From Prevotellaceae bacterium UBA1720 (GTDB lineage Bacteria > Bacteroidota > Bacteroidia > Bacteroidales > Bacteroidaceae): a DNA stretch of 21,592 nt. This document shows positions 7,466-15,712 of this stretch, in pieces. The DNA is taken from contig DCIS01000144.1 in the NCBI GenBank assembly GCA_002317475.1, positions 1 through 21,592 of the forward strand. Reading direction: 5' to 3'. The stretch's first letter is position 1; every line of letters starts with the position of its first letter. The notes beneath the pieces are model-generated. The model ran no database searches, was not told where the DNA came from, and worked only from the letters and a program-made list of their open reading frames with translations. The position numbers and the translations under genes are program-made.

Positions 7466-9322
7466 TTATTCGCCTTTCTTCATTTCCGCTTCAACAGCCT
7501 TGATCTTCTTGGCCAGGAGAGCAAGTTCTTCTTTCTGCTTGTCCACCTTGCGCTGCATCTCGTCAACCAGACTGTTACCCTTCTTTGACTTGGTGGTCAG
7601 GAAACCGATATTGTTCTCGTAGGTCTGAATCTCACTGCGCAGAGCCTCGTATGCACGCATCATGCGGTTGTGCTCGCGCTGCAAGGTGTTGCCACCATCC
7701 TTCTCTACGTTGTTCTTCAGGCTTGCCTTGAAGTTATCCAGACGACGGTTCTGAGAGGCGATGTTAAATTGCTTATATAGCTTGTCGCAAGCCTCGCGAT
7801 ACAGTTTGTATAGTTTGTCCTTCTCGCGGAAAGGTACATGACCGACCTCGTTCCACTGCTGCTGAAGGCCACGAACGGTCTGTGCGGCATCATTCTGGGT
7901 GGGATTCTCCAGCAGAGCCTGCAACTGTTCGATGATAGCCTGCTTGCGAGCCAAATTCTCCTGCTCTTCGTTGCGCTGGTCTGCAGTTGCAGCGTTCTTA
8001 GCTTCAAAGAAGGCGTCGCATGCACCGATGAAGCGCTTCCAGAGAGCCTCACTGTTCTTGCGAGGAATAGCACCAATGCTCTTCCACTCCTTCTGCAACT
8101 GGATCAGGGCATCGCTGGTGGCACGCCAGTCAGTGCTGTCCTTCAATGCCTCGGCTTTCTCTACGAGGGCGGTTTTCTTCTCCAGATTCTCATTCAGACC
8201 ATCCTTTACGACACGGAAGAAGTCTGCCTTCTTCTGGAAGAATGCGTCGCATGAAGCGCGGAAACGCTCAAAAATCTGTTGGTTCATACGTTGTGGAGCA
8301 AAACCGATAGTCTTCCATTCAGCCTGTGCTGCAATGATTTGCTCGGTAACGGTGTTCCACTCTGCAAATGTCTTCAGTTCGTCGGTACTGATATTCTCTA
8401 CCTGCTCACACAGAGCAGTCTTCTTTGCCAGGTTCTCCTCCTCGCGCTCCTTAATGGCCAGGAAATGATCCTGGTGGCGCTTGTTGATAACGGTGCTGGC
8501 AGCCTTGAAACGGTTCCAGATCTCCTCGCGAAGTTCCTTCTGTACGGGACCAATCTCCTTGTATTCCTGATGCAGGCCCTGCAGTTGGTTGAATGCACTG
8601 ATTATGTCAGTCTCCTCTGCCAACTTCTCTGCCTGCTCACAAATGCGTGTCTTTGCCTCAAGGTTCTTGCGGAAGTCATATTCGCGCATTTCGCTGTTCA
8701 GCTTCAGCAAGTCATAGAACTGCTCTACATACAGCTGATAGTTCTTCCACAGCTCGGTAGCGTTTTCTGCAGGTACTGCCTTGATTTCCTTCCACTCGGC
8801 CTGTAGAGCCTTGAATTCGTCATAGGTCTGATTTGCCTGCTCAGGTGTGCTTGCCAGTTCCTTGATACGATCAATGATAGCCAACTTGCGGTTCAGGTTC
8901 TCCTGCTTGATGCGGTCTTGCTCTGCCTGCTGCTCAGCACGGCGCTGACGGATGGTCTGCATGGCCTGCTTGAACTCCTCTTCTGTGCTGTCGATCTGGG
9001 GGATAAAGCCCTCTGGTTCAGCACCTGTTGCCAGGTAAGCCTCGCGCTCAGCATTCAGTTCTGCCTTGCGATACTTGTAGAACAGTTGCTTCAGGGTATC
9101 AAGTTCCTGACGGTCGCTGCCTTCCTCGCTCTCGGCAATCTCCTTTGCACGCTGCAGTACCTCTTCCTTAGTGTGCAGGATTGGCATTTTTACTTCTTCC
9201 TCAGCAGCACTCTCATTGGTGACCTCTGCCTCGGGGGTTTCTACTGCCTCTGCTGAGGCTACGTTCTCTTCCTGGATTACTACACCTTCCTCCAAAGTGG
9301 TGCGTTCTTCAGTGTTCATCAT
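7466..9322 (-). CDS. DUF349 domain protein with five helical repeats
   Basis: A protein of 618 residues with an acidic, low-complexity N-terminus (about 50 residues rich in Glu/Ala/Val), then alpha-helical repeats. The repeat core, E/Q-W/Y-K/N-x-I/V-G/K with a Pro and an aromatic Trp/Phe/Tyr further on, begins near residues 176, 253, 335, 412 and 489, a spacing of 77 to 82 residues. This is the DUF349 repeat, found widely in bacteria and common in Bacteroidales; its biochemical role is not established. The C-terminal 80 residues are a Lys/Glu-rich coiled coil. There is no signal peptide, so it should be cytoplasmic. Two ATG codons stand in tandem (9320-9322 and 9317-9319); either could be the start. 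It is a single-gene unit with its own promoter. Confidence 0.9.
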   Translation of the reverse strand: MMNTEERTTLEEGVVIQEENVASAEAVETPEAEVTNESAAEEEVKMPILHTKEEVLQRAKEIAESEEGSDRQELDTLKQLFYKYRKAELNAEREAYLATGAEPEGFIPQIDSTEEEFKQAMQTIRQRRAEQQAEQDRIKQENLNRKLAIIDRIKELASTPEQANQTYDEFKALQAEWKEIKAVPAENATELWKNYQLYVEQFYDLLKLNSEMREYDFRKNLEAKTRICEQAEKLAEETDIISAFNQLQGLHQEYKEIGPVQKELREEIWNRFKAASTVINKRHQDHFLAIKEREEENLAKKTALCEQVENISTDELKTFAEWNTVTEQIIAAQAEWKTIGFAPQRMNQQIFERFRASCDAFFQKKADFFRVVKDGLNENLEKKTALVEKAEALKDSTDWRATSDALIQLQKEWKSIGAIPRKNSEALWKRFIGACDAFFEAKNAATADQRNEEQENLARKQAIIEQLQALLENPTQNDAAQTVRGLQQQWNEVGHVPFREKDKLYKLYREACDKLYKQFNIASQNRRLDNFKASLKNNVEKDGGNTLQREHNRMMRAYEALRSEIQTYENNIGFLTTKSKKGNSLVDEMQRKVDKQKEELALLAKKIKAVEAEMKKGE

Positions 9323-9417
9323 ACTAATTTTTTTTAGTAATAGATTCGTTTGTTACATTACACATTCATAAGGCTCTGGACACATATTTTATGTGCGCGC
9401 ATGGGCACTTAATTTCG

Positions 9418-9449
9418 CAAAGTTACAAATTAGACTATAAATGTGCAAA
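9418..9449 (-). promoter_or_regulatory. Bacteroidota-type promoter for the DUF349 gene
   Basis: Read on the minus strand, TTTG (9446-9449) stands 20 bases upstream of TAACTTTG (9418-9425), matching the -33 TTTG / -7 TAnnTTTG architecture of Bacteroidota housekeeping promoters. Transcription would start near 9411, leaving a leader of about 90 bases before the DUF349 start. Confidence 0.75.
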
Positions 9450-9489
9450 TATTTTGCCTGAAAATTATCATACTATGAAATATAATGCG

Positions 9490-9497
9490 TACCTTTG
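9490..9497 (+). promoter_or_regulatory. -7 element TACCTTTG before the C-GCAxxG-C-C gene
   Basis: TACCTTTG matches the Bacteroidota -7 consensus TAnnTTTG exactly and lies 27 bases before the ATG at 9525. No TTG is found at the expected -33 distance, so this is a weaker or activator-dependent candidate than the divergent minus-strand promoter. Confidence 0.55.
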
Positions 9498-9524
9498 GGA
9501 TAATAATCTTAAAACCGTGTAGAA

Positions 9525-10028
9525 ATGAGACCGGAATTAGAAGCCAGGGTTCAAAAGGCTGTAGAACTCTTCATGAGTGGATTTGGATGTTGCCAAAGTG
9601 TAGTAGGGGCCTTTGCTGACCTTTATGGATTCAGCGAAAAGCAGGCCTTACTGGTTGGTGCGGGATTTGGTGGCGGAGTAGGACGTATGCGAATGATGTG
9701 TGGTGCTGTTTCGGGGCTTGTAATCTTGGCAGGAATGAAGGATGGGCAGACCCTCGGAGAGGACCGTGAGGGTAAGGCACACTGCTACAAAGTGGTTCAA
9801 GATCTACTGGCACACTTCAAGGAACAAAATGGAAGCCTCATTTGTGCAGAATTGCTAGGTATAAAGGGAGAGGTTCCCTTGGGTAATTTTGTGCCAGACG
9901 AGCGTAATGCAGCGTACTATCGTAAGCGTCCCTGTGCTGCCAAGGTGGAGTGTGCCGCTCGTATCTTTGCCCAGTATCTGGAAGAGTGTGACGAGGCTTC
10001 GGACACAAAAATATTAAATAATGTATAA
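9525..10028 (+). CDS. C-GCAxxG-C-C family protein (redox/metal-associated, function unknown)
   Basis: A protein of 167 residues with the conserved layout of the C_GCAxxG_C_C family. It has FGCCQSV with Cys22-Cys23, a glycine-rich GFGGGVGRM, CGAVSG with Cys59, HCYKVV with Cys87, LICAELLG with Cys107, and two late cysteines near 137 and 143. The cysteine pattern suggests metal or iron-sulfur binding or redox exchange, and the family is often found near redox enzymes; no member's reaction can be read from the sequence. No signal peptide is present, so it should be cytoplasmic. It stands alone between divergent DUF349 and the downstream lipoprotein gene, each with its own -7 element. Family assignment is firm; function is open. 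Confidence 0.88.
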   Translation: MRPELEARVQKAVELFMSGFGCCQSVVGAFADLYGFSEKQALLVGAGFGGGVGRMRMMCGAVSGLVILAGMKDGQTLGEDREGKAHCYKVVQDLLAHFKEQNGSLICAELLGIKGEVPLGNFVPDERNAAYYRKRPCAAKVECAARIFAQYLEECDEASDTKILNNV

Positions 10029-10054
10029 ACCAACGTATTATGAGTTTTTTTTTG

Positions 10055-10062
10055 TACCTTTG
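10055..10062 (+). promoter_or_regulatory. -7 element TACCTTTG before the OmpA/TPR-like lipoprotein
   Basis: TACCTTTG lies directly after a T9-G run (10045-10054) and 48 bases before the ATG at 10111. It matches the Bacteroidota -7 consensus. No clear -33 TTG lies at the usual distance. The leader is A-rich, typical of strongly translated Bacteroidota genes. Confidence 0.6.
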
Positions 10063-10110
10063 CACGCTGAAAACAAAAGTACAACAAATAACATAAAATA
10101 TAGATAAGAA

Positions 10111-11802
10111 ATGAAGAAAAACATTGCTCTCCTGATGGCTGGTAGCGTTGTGCTGCTTACTGGCTGTAAGAAACTCGGCCCTCTTTCTGCCGACAATTTT
10201 ACTGTTAATCCTACTCCTCTGGAGGCTGTTGCTGGTCAGGTACCTGCAACTATCAATGGTACTTTCCCCGTAAAGTATATGAAGAAGAAGGCTCAGGTTA
10301 CCGTTACTCCCGTCCTGAAGTATCAGGGTGGCGAGGCTGTAGGTCAGAGCGCTACCTTCCAGGGCGAGAAGGTTCAGGGTAATGGTACCACTATCCAGTA
10401 CAAGGCTGGTGGCAACTATACCATGAAGAATACCTGGCAGTACACCGACGAGATGCTTCAGAGCGATCTTTACCTGCGTTTCGACGCTAAGGTTGGCAAG
10501 AAGACCGTAACTATACCTGAGGTTAAGGTAGGCTATGGTGTTGTGGCTACCAGCGCTTTGTTGGGTCAGTGTCTCACCAGTTCTACTGGTGCTTATGCAA
10601 CAGATGCTTATCAGCGCGTGATCAAGCAGAAGCAGGAGGCTAACATCAAGTTCCTCATTGCTCAGGCAAATCTTCGCGCCAGCGAGTTGAAGAGTGTTAG
10701 TGTAGCTGATCTGGTTGCTATTCTGAAGGAGATCAATGACAATGCCGAGACTCGTGCTCTAGGTAATATCGAGGTTAGTGCATACGCCAGCCCCGATGGT
10801 AAGTTTGATTTCAACGAGAAGTTGGCTGAGAAACGTCAGAATGTCAGCGCTGACTACCTGCAGAAGGAGCTGAAGAAGATCAAGATGGATGCAAGCATTG
10901 ATACCAAGTTCACTGCTGAGGACTGGGAAGGTTTCCAGGAGTTGATCAGCCAGAGCAACCTGCAGGACAAGGCTGTTATCCTGCGTGTGCTGAGCATGTA
11001 CAATGATCCCGAAGAGCGTGAGGCTCAGATTCGTAACATGAGCGAGATCTACACCGACATCAAGGAGGGTATCCTTCCCGAGTTGCGTCGTGCTCGCTTG
11101 ATTGTTAACTACGATGTTATTGGTCGCAGCGACGAGCAGATTATTGCTCAGTTCAAGAGTGATGCAAGCAAGCTCAGTGTAGAGGAGATGCTCTATGGTG
11201 CTTCTTTGGTTAAGACTGATGCAGAGAAGCAGGCATGGTACGAGAAGACCACTCAGCTCTATCCCTCTGACTATCGTGCATACAACAACCTTGCTCAGTT
11301 GGCATACCAGCAGGGCAATGTCCAGAAGGCTCAGCAGTATCTTTCAAAGGCTCAGAGCATCAGTAGTTCAGCATCTGCTGTTAACACCAACCTTGCCCTC
11401 GTATCTTTGGCAAAGGGTGATACCCAGAAGGCTGAGACTTACCTGGCACAGGGTAGTGGTTCTGACGCATTTGACGAGGTTATGGGTGCTCTGAATGTAG
11501 CAAAGGGTAACTATACTCAGGCTGCTTCAAGCCTGTCAAAGGTTAACACCAATGCTGCTGCTCTCGCACAGATTCTCAACAAGGACTACGCTTCTGCAAA
11601 GCAGACTCTTGCCAACATCAAGAATGCTGATGCTACTACCAGTTATCTGAAGGCTGTCCTCGCTGCTCGCACCAATGATGCCAGCGCATTGACCAGCAAC
11701 CTTCGCGATGCTATCCAGAAGGATGCTACCCTTGCTACCCGTGCTGCAAACGACCTTGAGTTCGCTCAGTATGCAAGCACCATCAAGGCACTTCTGAAGT
11801 AA
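10111..11802 (+). CDS. Lipoprotein with OmpA-like and TPR-like regions
   Basis: A protein of 563 residues. The N-terminus MKKNIALLMAGSVVLLTGC is a lipoprotein signal with lipidated Cys19. Residues about 30-160 look beta-rich. From residue 220, EVSAYASPDGKFDFNEKLAEKR resembles the OmpA C-terminal fold (start strand, Asp, then the helix with xxLAExR), although the classic peptidoglycan-binding residues are not clearly conserved. From about residue 384 (YPSDYRAYNNLAQLAYQQGN) to the end there are alpha-helical TPR-like repeats rich in Ala, Gln and Ser. Codon use is strongly biased to a few codons, suggesting high expression. It is probably an abundant envelope lipoprotein with a structural or scaffold role; that role is inference. 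The 44-base gap to the next lipoprotein gene suggests co-transcription. Confidence 0.8.
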   Translation: MKKNIALLMAGSVVLLTGCKKLGPLSADNFTVNPTPLEAVAGQVPATINGTFPVKYMKKKAQVTVTPVLKYQGGEAVGQSATFQGEKVQGNGTTIQYKAGGNYTMKNTWQYTDEMLQSDLYLRFDAKVGKKTVTIPEVKVGYGVVATSALLGQCLTSSTGAYATDAYQRVIKQKQEANIKFLIAQANLRASELKSVSVADLVAILKEINDNAETRALGNIEVSAYASPDGKFDFNEKLAEKRQNVSADYLQKELKKIKMDASIDTKFTAEDWEGFQELISQSNLQDKAVILRVLSMYNDPEEREAQIRNMSEIYTDIKEGILPELRRARLIVNYDVIGRSDEQIIAQFKSDASKLSVEEMLYGASLVKTDAEKQAWYEKTTQLYPSDYRAYNNLAQLAYQQGNVQKAQQYLSKAQSISSSASAVNTNLALVSLAKGDTQKAETYLAQGSGSDAFDEVMGALNVAKGNYTQAASSLSKVNTNAAALAQILNKDYASAKQTLANIKNADATTSYLKAVLAARTNDASALTSNLRDAIQKDATLATRAANDLEFAQYASTIKALLK

Positions 11803-11846
11803 GAGGCTGAAATCTACAGTTTTCATTTTTCAATCGTCATTCAAAA

Positions 11847-12836
11847 GTGAGAAAGTATTTCGGATTTTTTCTCCTTCTGACTATAATTATCGCTGGATGC
11901 GGAGTGCCTAGTGGGCAGCTCCGCATTCGCGGTGAATACCAGCACCTGGACCAGGCCGATTTCCTGCTCTACAGTATGGATGGAGGACTTGACTGGGTGG
12001 ACACCTTGCACATTCGTCAAGGCGAATTCGATTACTTTACCTCCCTGCCCAATAAGGCCACCTACCATATCCTTTATCCCAACAACGATGAATTGGTGAT
12101 CTGGGCTCATAGTGGTGATGATGTGGTCATCGAGGGTGATGCCCAGAACCTCTTCAAGGTCAAGGTCAAGGGTAACGAGGAGAATGAACTCTACACCGCT
12201 TTCCGTCAGCAGTTGGCTGACAATGATACCGTGACGATACGTCGTGCTGCTGCATCTTTTATTCGTCAGCATGCTCAGAGTCCTGTTTCTCTCTACCTGC
12301 TTGACAAGTATTTCCTGCAGTGTACTACACCCTTGCCTCGCGATAGTGTTCAGCGTCTCTACCAGGTTCTGCGTAAGGCTTTGCCACGTGACAATGAGAT
12401 CAGTCTCCTGGGAGGTCGCATTCAGCAGCGCTACGCTCTTCAGAAGGGCAAGTCTGTTCCTGCTTTCGATCTTCTTACTGCTGCTTCCGTCCATCATCGT
12501 CTCTCCGATTACCATGGTCATACCCTCCTTCTCTATTTTTGGGCAGGATGGCTCAACAGCACGCAGGGTACACACCGTATCATTGCCGACACAATGGCAG
12601 TGGATAAGAACCTTCGCGCACTTAGTTACAGCTTGGATGTTGATAGTATTACCTTCCATGCCACCAAGGGTGATTCTACCCTCTCCATCCCTGTCTATTG
12701 CGACTATTTAGGTTTCCAGAGCCCCTTGGTCAAGCAGTTGGGTATCACGCAGTTGCCTATGGCTGTGATTATAGATGAGAAAGGCAGGATTAAGTGTACC
12801 GACAAGGATGTCATCAAGGCACTTCGACAGCGATAG
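11847..12836 (+). CDS. DUF4369/thioredoxin-like lipoprotein lacking the CxxC motif
   Basis: A protein of 329 residues starting at GTG; no in-frame ATG is available nearby. The signal RKYFGFFLLLTIIIAGC gives a lipidated Cys18. Residues about 25-115 look like the beta-rich DUF4369 domain common at the N-terminus of Bacteroidota thiol-disulfide proteins. Residues about 205-325 have the thioredoxin/TlpA fold: LLLYFWAGW at 227-235 and a cis-Pro loop QLPMAVI (Pro304) followed by DEKGRI. Where WCxxC should be, the sequence is WLNST (Leu236, Thr239), so both redox cysteines are missing. It cannot act as an ordinary thiol reductase; a binding or chaperone role is possible. It lies 44 bases after the TPR lipoprotein and 83 before the comM-like gene. 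Confidence 0.8.
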   Translation: MRKYFGFFLLLTIIIAGCGVPSGQLRIRGEYQHLDQADFLLYSMDGGLDWVDTLHIRQGEFDYFTSLPNKATYHILYPNNDELVIWAHSGDDVVIEGDAQNLFKVKVKGNEENELYTAFRQQLADNDTVTIRRAAASFIRQHAQSPVSLYLLDKYFLQCTTPLPRDSVQRLYQVLRKALPRDNEISLLGGRIQQRYALQKGKSVPAFDLLTAASVHHRLSDYHGHTLLLYFWAGWLNSTQGTHRIIADTMAVDKNLRALSYSLDVDSITFHATKGDSTLSIPVYCDYLGFQSPLVKQLGITQLPMAVIIDEKGRIKCTDKDVIKALRQR

Positions 12837-12919
12837 CTGGTCTGTCTGGAATAGTAATCTATGGCTTGAAATGTAAAAACCACCACAAATCTAAATACTT
12901 CAAACACACGCTTCCTCCT

Positions 12920-14458
12920 ATGCTAGTAAAAGTATATGGTTCTTCTGTTCAAGGGCTGGATGCCTTCCCCGTAACGGTAGAGGTAAATGCCGCACCAGGT
13001 TTCAAGTTTTATCTGGTTGGTCTTCCTGACAATGCGGTCAAGGAGAGTCATGAGCGTATTGTTGCCGCTATTCAGAACAGTGGATTCAAGTTTCCTGGCA
13101 AGACATTCACCATCAATCTTGCTCCGGCTGATATCAAGAAGGAAGGGTCTGGCTTCGACCTCCCCATGGCTATTGGTATCTTGGCCACAGAGGGTATTGT
13201 CAAGCAAGACCTTTTGGCTACAACCATGCTGGTAGGCGAACTGAGCCTTGATGGTTCGCTGCAACCTGTCCGTGGTTCATTACTTACCGCGGTCAAGGCT
13301 CGAGAGATGGGTTTCCAGCGACTTATTGTTCCACGTCAGAACATCCGTGAGGCAGCTGTTGTGAATAATCTTGAGGTGTACGGTGCCAGCAATATAACTG
13401 AGGTTATTTGCCTGCTCAATGGCATGTCTGTCATCGAACCTACTGTGATCGATACGCGACGCGAGTTTTACGACCACCAGGACAAGTTTGATTGTGACTT
13501 CTCTGATATTCGTGGTCAGCAATATGTCAAACGTGCTATGGAGGTGGCAGCAGCAGGTGGTCACAATGTCATCATGGTAGGTCCTCCGGGCAGTGGTAAG
13601 AGTATGATTGCCAAGCGTCTGCCTACTATCTTGCCTCCCCTTTCCCTGCGCGAGAGCCTGGAGACTACGCAGGTACATTCCGTGGCAGGTAGCCTGAAGA
13701 GTGACACTTCACTCATAGCCCAGCGTCCTTTTCGTAGTCCCCATCATACCATTTCCCAGGTTGCCTTGGTCGGTGGAGGTGCCAATCCTCAGCCAGGCGA
13801 GATCAGTCTGGCTCATAATGGTGTACTCTTCCTGGACGAGTTACCCGAGTTTTCCCGCAATGTTCTTGAGGTGCTACGTCAACCCCTGGAGGATCGCACC
13901 ATCAATGTCTCACGTGCCAAGTACAGCATCTCCTATCCCTGTAATTTCATGTTTGTGGCGGCAATGAATCCCTGTCCATGTGGCTTTTACAATCATCCCA
14001 CCAAGGCTTGTGTCTGCACGCCTGGACAGATTACACGTTACCTGAATAAGATCAGTGGTCCGCTTCTCGACCGTATAGACCTACAGATTGAGATTTTGCC
14101 CGTCCCCTTCAGCGACCTCTGCAAACTGGAGCCAGGTGAACCCTCCGAGGTTATCCGTGAAAGGGTGATTCGTGCCAGGAAGATTCAAGAGGAGCGCTTC
14201 AAGGACTCTGCCCTCATCCACTGCAATGCCCAGATGACGGAGAAGATGCTCAGCCAGTATTGCGTCCTTGATGAGGCTACCACAGCCATTCTGCGCGATG
14301 CCATGGTGCGCATGAACCTTTCTGCCCGTGCCTACACCCGCATTGTCAAGGTGGCCCGCACCATTGCCGACCTCGAGGGTAAAGAGAATATCGAGTTCAA
14401 CCATGTAGCGGAGGCTGTTGGCTACAGAAATCTCGATAGAGGCAGCTGGGGAGAGTAG
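12920..14458 (+). CDS. comM: ComM/YifB family AAA+ ATPase (Mg-chelatase-like)
   Basis: A protein of 512 residues, the normal family length. I start at the ATG at 12920 (MLVKVYGSSVQGLDAFPV), the conserved family N-terminus; an upstream extension to 12794 would overlap the previous gene and is not family-like. Order of parts: N-terminal ChlI-like domain (1-170), AAA+ core with Walker A GPPGSGKS at 221-228 and Walker B VLFLDEL around 302-308, a Cys-rich insert (MNPCPCGFYNHP, then CVCTP), and a C-terminal Mg-chelatase-type domain. ComM homologues are hexameric helicases that promote branch migration during natural transformation; YifB is the wider family name. The Cys-rich insert could hold zinc. 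Function by family; DNA uptake by this organism is not shown here. Confidence 0.93.
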   Translation: MLVKVYGSSVQGLDAFPVTVEVNAAPGFKFYLVGLPDNAVKESHERIVAAIQNSGFKFPGKTFTINLAPADIKKEGSGFDLPMAIGILATEGIVKQDLLATTMLVGELSLDGSLQPVRGSLLTAVKAREMGFQRLIVPRQNIREAAVVNNLEVYGASNITEVICLLNGMSVIEPTVIDTRREFYDHQDKFDCDFSDIRGQQYVKRAMEVAAAGGHNVIMVGPPGSGKSMIAKRLPTILPPLSLRESLETTQVHSVAGSLKSDTSLIAQRPFRSPHHTISQVALVGGGANPQPGEISLAHNGVLFLDELPEFSRNVLEVLRQPLEDRTINVSRAKYSISYPCNFMFVAAMNPCPCGFYNHPTKACVCTPGQITRYLNKISGPLLDRIDLQIEILPVPFSDLCKLEPGEPSEVIRERVIRARKIQEERFKDSALIHCNAQMTEKMLSQYCVLDEATTAILRDAMVRMNLSARAYTRIVKVARTIADLEGKENIEFNHVAEAVGYRNLDRGSWGE

Positions 14459-14503
14459 AGGTGGAAATATTCGATTACGTTAGGAAATATGGATGGAAAA
14501 TGC

Positions 14504-14511
14504 TAACTTTG
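14504..14511 (+). promoter_or_regulatory. -7 element TAACTTTG before the unrecognised gene pair
   Basis: TAACTTTG matches TAnnTTTG and lies 20-27 bases before the first ATG at 14531. A TTAG at 14480-14483 stands about 20 bases upstream, near the -33 position but one base off TTTG. Transcription would start near 14518, giving a leader of only about a dozen bases. Confidence 0.6.
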
Positions 14512-14530
14512 CCCGAAATAAGTGAACAAT

Positions 14531-15076
14531 ATGGATATGTTGAGTTTATCGGAAGTAACAGAATCGATTAAGGAGATACGCAGTGAGTACCTCCTTGAAG
14601 GGGATAATGGTCAAGGGTATGTCAGTGGGTCGTCTGAGAGAGTGAGGGAGAGGCTGAGTAGCTACTTTCTTGAGCTCTCCTATGCCGTAGCCCAGGATGC
14701 CATTGCTGATGCGAAGGAGGACAGAGTACTTAGTGAGGCTCGCAGAATCAACCAACACATTCTTGAAGGATATCAACTGGGGTTGTGTGACATAGAAATC
14801 ATGATGCATGACAGTGTGTTGGGCTTTATTCCAGATGCTTACTTCAGGGGAATACTGCCTTACCTTCATGAGGTTTTTGAGTTCATGCAGCAGCATCCTC
14901 TTTCGGATAACGACAATTGGATTAAGGTTGATACCATGCTTCTAAGACTGGTAGATGACTTTGAGAGATTTGGCGTTATAGATGATCTTGAAAAATCGAG
15001 TCTGTACTACTCGAATTTTCTTGAGAATTACACTTGTGACAATAATTTCTATCAATTGATCAAGCTTTGGAATTAG
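14531..15076 (+). CDS. Hypothetical acidic protein, first gene of a pair
   Basis: I do not recognise this protein. From the ATG at 14531 it has 181 residues; a GTG at 14522 (184 residues) and an ATG at 14537 are alternatives, but the predicted transcription start near 14518 favours 14531 or later. It is strongly acidic, with about 33 Asp/Glu against 15 Lys/Arg, looks alpha-helical, and has no signal peptide or membrane segment, so it should be cytoplasmic. Eight of its ten arginine codons are AGA/AGG, unlike the neighbouring housekeeping genes, which prefer CGT/CGC; this suggests acquisition by transfer. It overlaps the next frame by 10 bases, so the two genes are probably expressed together. 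No catalytic or DNA-binding motif was seen. Confidence 0.6.
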   Translation: MDMLSLSEVTESIKEIRSEYLLEGDNGQGYVSGSSERVRERLSSYFLELSYAVAQDAIADAKEDRVLSEARRINQHILEGYQLGLCDIEIMMHDSVLGFIPDAYFRGILPYLHEVFEFMQQHPLSDNDNWIKVDTMLLRLVDDFERFGVIDDLEKSSLYYSNFLENYTCDNNFYQLIKLWN

Positions 15077-15684
15077 CACAGACAAGGAGAGGGTGCTCTA
15101 CACCTCAGGAATTCCTTCAGCAGACTATCGATAGTGCTGACTGGCAGTCCTTGCTGCACAAGATGGAGGTGGCTATGGCTGCTGATCCTAAGGTTAGTGC
15201 AGAGTGGTATAGGAAGGCGAAACGATACATCGGTGATGGACTTTTTGCTGACTATTGGGAGATAAAGTCGCACAACATCACGGAGGTGGTTGCTGAGGTT
15301 TGGGATGACATGTACCTGTCGCCTCCTGGACTGAAACTCAAGATCTTGGGTGTGCTTATTTACGATTACCTGGAGCAATACAGGTTTAATGCAGAGCAAG
15401 GGGGTGTAATACCTTCAGAACTGGATACCCCTGAGGCATGGGGCTTGTGGCGTAAACTGCAGGCTGGGGGGATGGTTGATGCCCATCTGCAGTTGAAGGT
15501 GTCGCAGAACAAGGGTGCTATTATCGCTGATGTGGTGGGTAACAAGTTGAAGTTATCTCCCAAGTGGAATGCGTTTGAAGCATTGTGGCATATCAGGAAT
15601 CTTGCGAACAAGCGATCACAGGCACAATCCAAGTGCATTTATTTTGACGATTATCGTGACAAGGTCGTTCGTGCCTTGCAATAA
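15067..15684 (+). CDS. Hypothetical protein, second gene of a pair
   Basis: I do not recognise this protein. The open frame begins with TTG at 15067 inside the end of the previous gene (205 residues). The first ATG is at 15163 and would give 173 residues; the start is therefore uncertain. The product has balanced charge (about 26 acidic and 26 basic residues) and is rich in Trp in its first two thirds. Residues about 110-190 look like a compact helical domain (TPEAWGLWRKLQAGGMVD, then WNAFEALWHIRNLANKR). No signal peptide or membrane segment is present. About half of its arginine codons are AGA/AGG, as in the upstream partner. A hairpin terminator follows 28 bases after the stop. Coupled expression with the acidic partner suggests they work together. 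Confidence 0.55.
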   Translation: MELAQTRRGCSTPQEFLQQTIDSADWQSLLHKMEVAMAADPKVSAEWYRKAKRYIGDGLFADYWEIKSHNITEVVAEVWDDMYLSPPGLKLKILGVLIYDYLEQYRFNAEQGGVIPSELDTPEAWGLWRKLQAGGMVDAHLQLKVSQNKGAIIADVVGNKLKLSPKWNAFEALWHIRNLANKRSQAQSKCIYFDDYRDKVVRALQ

Positions 15685-15712
15685 TTGAGGTCATTTTTTC
15701 TGAAAAAAAGTC

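Noticed and set aside
12794..12919. 42-residue N-terminal extension of the ComM-like protein
   Set aside because: It overlaps the end of the upstream lipoprotein gene and is unlike the family N-terminus, which starts MLVKVYGSSVQG.
15046..15076. The two unrecognised genes as one gene split by a frameshift
   Set aside because: The overlap is short, the first frame ends in a normal stop, the products differ clearly in charge and composition, and a promoter and terminator bracket them as two genes. It cannot be fully excluded because the second gene lacks a good start codon.
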